Origin: Pelargonium tetragonum
Taxonomy: Eukaryota; Streptophyta; Magnoliopsida; Geraniales; Geraniaceae
Direction: 5' to 3'
NCBI GenBank assembly: GCA_036897445.1
Contig: JAYMTL010000001.1
Coordinates: 310,001-374,000, forward strand
DNA length: 64,000 nucleotides
Shown here: positions 62,601 through 64,000 of the stretch, one piece after another
Layout of the letters: every line of letters starts with the position of its first letter
How positions within the stretch are numbered: position 1 is the stretch's first letter
Translations under genes and position numbers: made by a program
Notes under the pieces: model-generated
Seen by the model: only the letters and a program-made list of their open reading frames with translations
Told to the model about the DNA's origin: nothing
Databases searched by the model: none

Positions 62601-64000
62601 TAAATAAATGTTTAAAGTGTATACTTAAGAACGCTTCCTAAGGTCATTCTAAAATCTAAAATAAAGTAAGGAGAGAATTTTTTATTTTAAATATGAGCCA
62701 CTTGGCTTAGAGCAATAATAGAACGCCCTATGTTGTGGAGGGACTAAAGGGACGCATACTCCGGTACAGAAGCTTTTCACAACGAAGCAACTAAAATGCC
62801 TGCTAAGCTTAGTTTTATCGCACGGAGCTCTTTCATTTCACTAACAACAAAAGTTTCATTTTAAGGGGTTCTAGTTACAAAGCTCCCTGTTGCAGAGTTA
62901 GGACTCATAGGGGGAGCATATTAAATCTCAAAACAAAGTAGTTCAAACCTTGTTATAAGAAAACAGGGTTGGCTATTAACAAAAGCTGTAAATTAAAAGT
63001 AAGTGGAAATTTCGGAGATATTAAGTCTAAGTTTTTTCATAGCAGCGCTTAAACGGAAAAGGGGCAGGGACTGGTCTAGAATACTGACTAAAAGTACGGG
63101 CTATCTTAACAGAAGCAAAACATTATATAAATATATTGTACTAGAAATTACCTAAGAATAGGTTTAGGTTATATTATGCTGGATCGTAGTAATACAAAAT
63201 ATAGGGAAACTCCCTACAGCGAGTGTAGCAGCGCCAAAGTTCTAATAAAGTCTTTTTTAGTATATCTTTGAATCAACTAGCGTATACTTAAATCCAGTTA
63301 ACACAACCCTAAAAGAAGCTTTACTAGGTATATACTCCCCTTTAAAGATAATTTGTACTTAAACGAAGCCTCCTTTTTCTTAACTTATATGGTTAGGCGG
63401 AGTTTATAAAGCGCCGGATTCCTAGAGGTAGAGAGTAACGCCTTTTAATTTAACAAGTAGGGGCACAAATAGAGAGGCTTTGGGTTTGTCGAATACGCTA
63501 AGGAACTGCGGTTAAAGTCTATTAGATAACGAAGCCTTATACTTATAGCGGGTGTATACAAAAGGGTTTAGTTTTAAACCTATTTCTTACAAAGCGAAGA
63601 TAGTTTGTTGGTTAAGGACAAGCCTCTTTAAATTTGTTCGCGAATGAAAACTCTTTTCTTTCAGATAATATAATAATCTATTAAGCTTAAAGCCCCCAAA
63701 ACCCAATAGTTAGAAGCTTTTGACTTGGGTCTCCATCTCCCCAATATTGCATTTTTGACCATCAACCACAGGCTTTTCCAGAGTTTTCGCTTTACTATAT
63801 CCGATAATTAATTAACGAGTAACTGAGGCAGCTTAGTGCTTCCACTTCGATTATAATAACAAGTGTATTCCAACTCTTGAATCAGATTTAACTAAGGAGT
63901 AAGGCTACATTTCTTAATATTTATATTTAACTGCTTTAAAATTTGTAATGAAACCTACTTTATATACTTTACTTTATATTTATAATAAAAGAGTTGTCTT
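59620..64000. other. Non-coding tract, no recognisable gene
   Basis: Frames of 62-68 codons at 60565-60771 (-), 61677-61871 (+, starts ATG) and 61916-62104 (+) show no motif. The last ends in hydrophobic residues but is otherwise unremarkable. No RNA gene, repeat array or mobile element was seen up to the window's end. Confidence 0.55.

Noticed and set aside
1-64000. CRISPR array, transposon, retroelement or prophage
   Set aside because: No regularly spaced repeats, no terminal repeats with target duplications, and no reverse transcriptase, integrase, transposase or capsid-like product could be recognised.

Overview
This window is about 64 kb of AT-rich DNA (roughly 35% GC from hand counts of a few lines). 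I cannot recognise a single protein-coding gene in it on either strand. The longest open frame is 105 codons, and frames over about 80 codons are few. That is close to what random sequence of this composition would give, since stops fall at roughly one codon in fourteen. None of the open frames resembles a protein family I know. I saw no intact rRNA genes, CRISPR array, transposase, integrase, long terminal repeats or terminal inverted repeats.

The best-supported gene-like object is a methionine tRNA with anticodon CAU at 31087-31156 (+). It matches the plastid/cyanobacterial elongator trnM along almost its whole length but has a damaged T arm. A weaker relic resembling tRNA-Trp(CCA) lies at about 24260-24316 (+). 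Several isolated T-arm-like pieces are scattered elsewhere, three of them on the minus strand sharing one T-arm word. Three minus-strand sites resemble the sarcin-ricin loop of large-subunit rRNA. Together these hint at organelle-related DNA: a bloated plastid, a plant or algal mitochondrion with plastid-derived tRNAs, or a nuclear tract holding old organelle insertions. The sequence alone does not settle which, and I would not name a species.

Layout. 1-7.1 kb: featureless DNA with one rRNA-like site and one T-arm-like site. 7.1-12.9 kb: two copies of a 46-bp dispersed repeat (7141 and 10541), two tRNA T-arm-like relics, two sarcin-ricin-like sites, and an 89-codon frame with an ATG start. 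12.9-24.2 kb: nothing recognisable. 24.2-31.2 kb: the tRNA-Trp-like relic, an AT palindrome, a T-arm-like piece and the tRNA-Met. 31.2-38.2 kb: palindromes and a short TTA tract. 38.2-39.1 kb: a patch with TpA excess and CpA/TpG depletion. 39.1-54.5 kb: a 9-bp tandem repeat at 46.35 kb and TA microsatellites near 48.2-48.4 kb. 54.5-59.7 kb: a perfect 16-bp inverted repeat next to a stretch open on both strands, and four of the window's six longest frames. 59.7-64 kb: nothing recognisable.

The practical reading is a long non-coding or gene-eroded tract. The items most worth checking are the tRNA-Met, the sarcin-ricin-like sites, the hairpin at 54.5 kb with the frame cluster beside it, and whether a different genetic code or RNA editing hides genes here.
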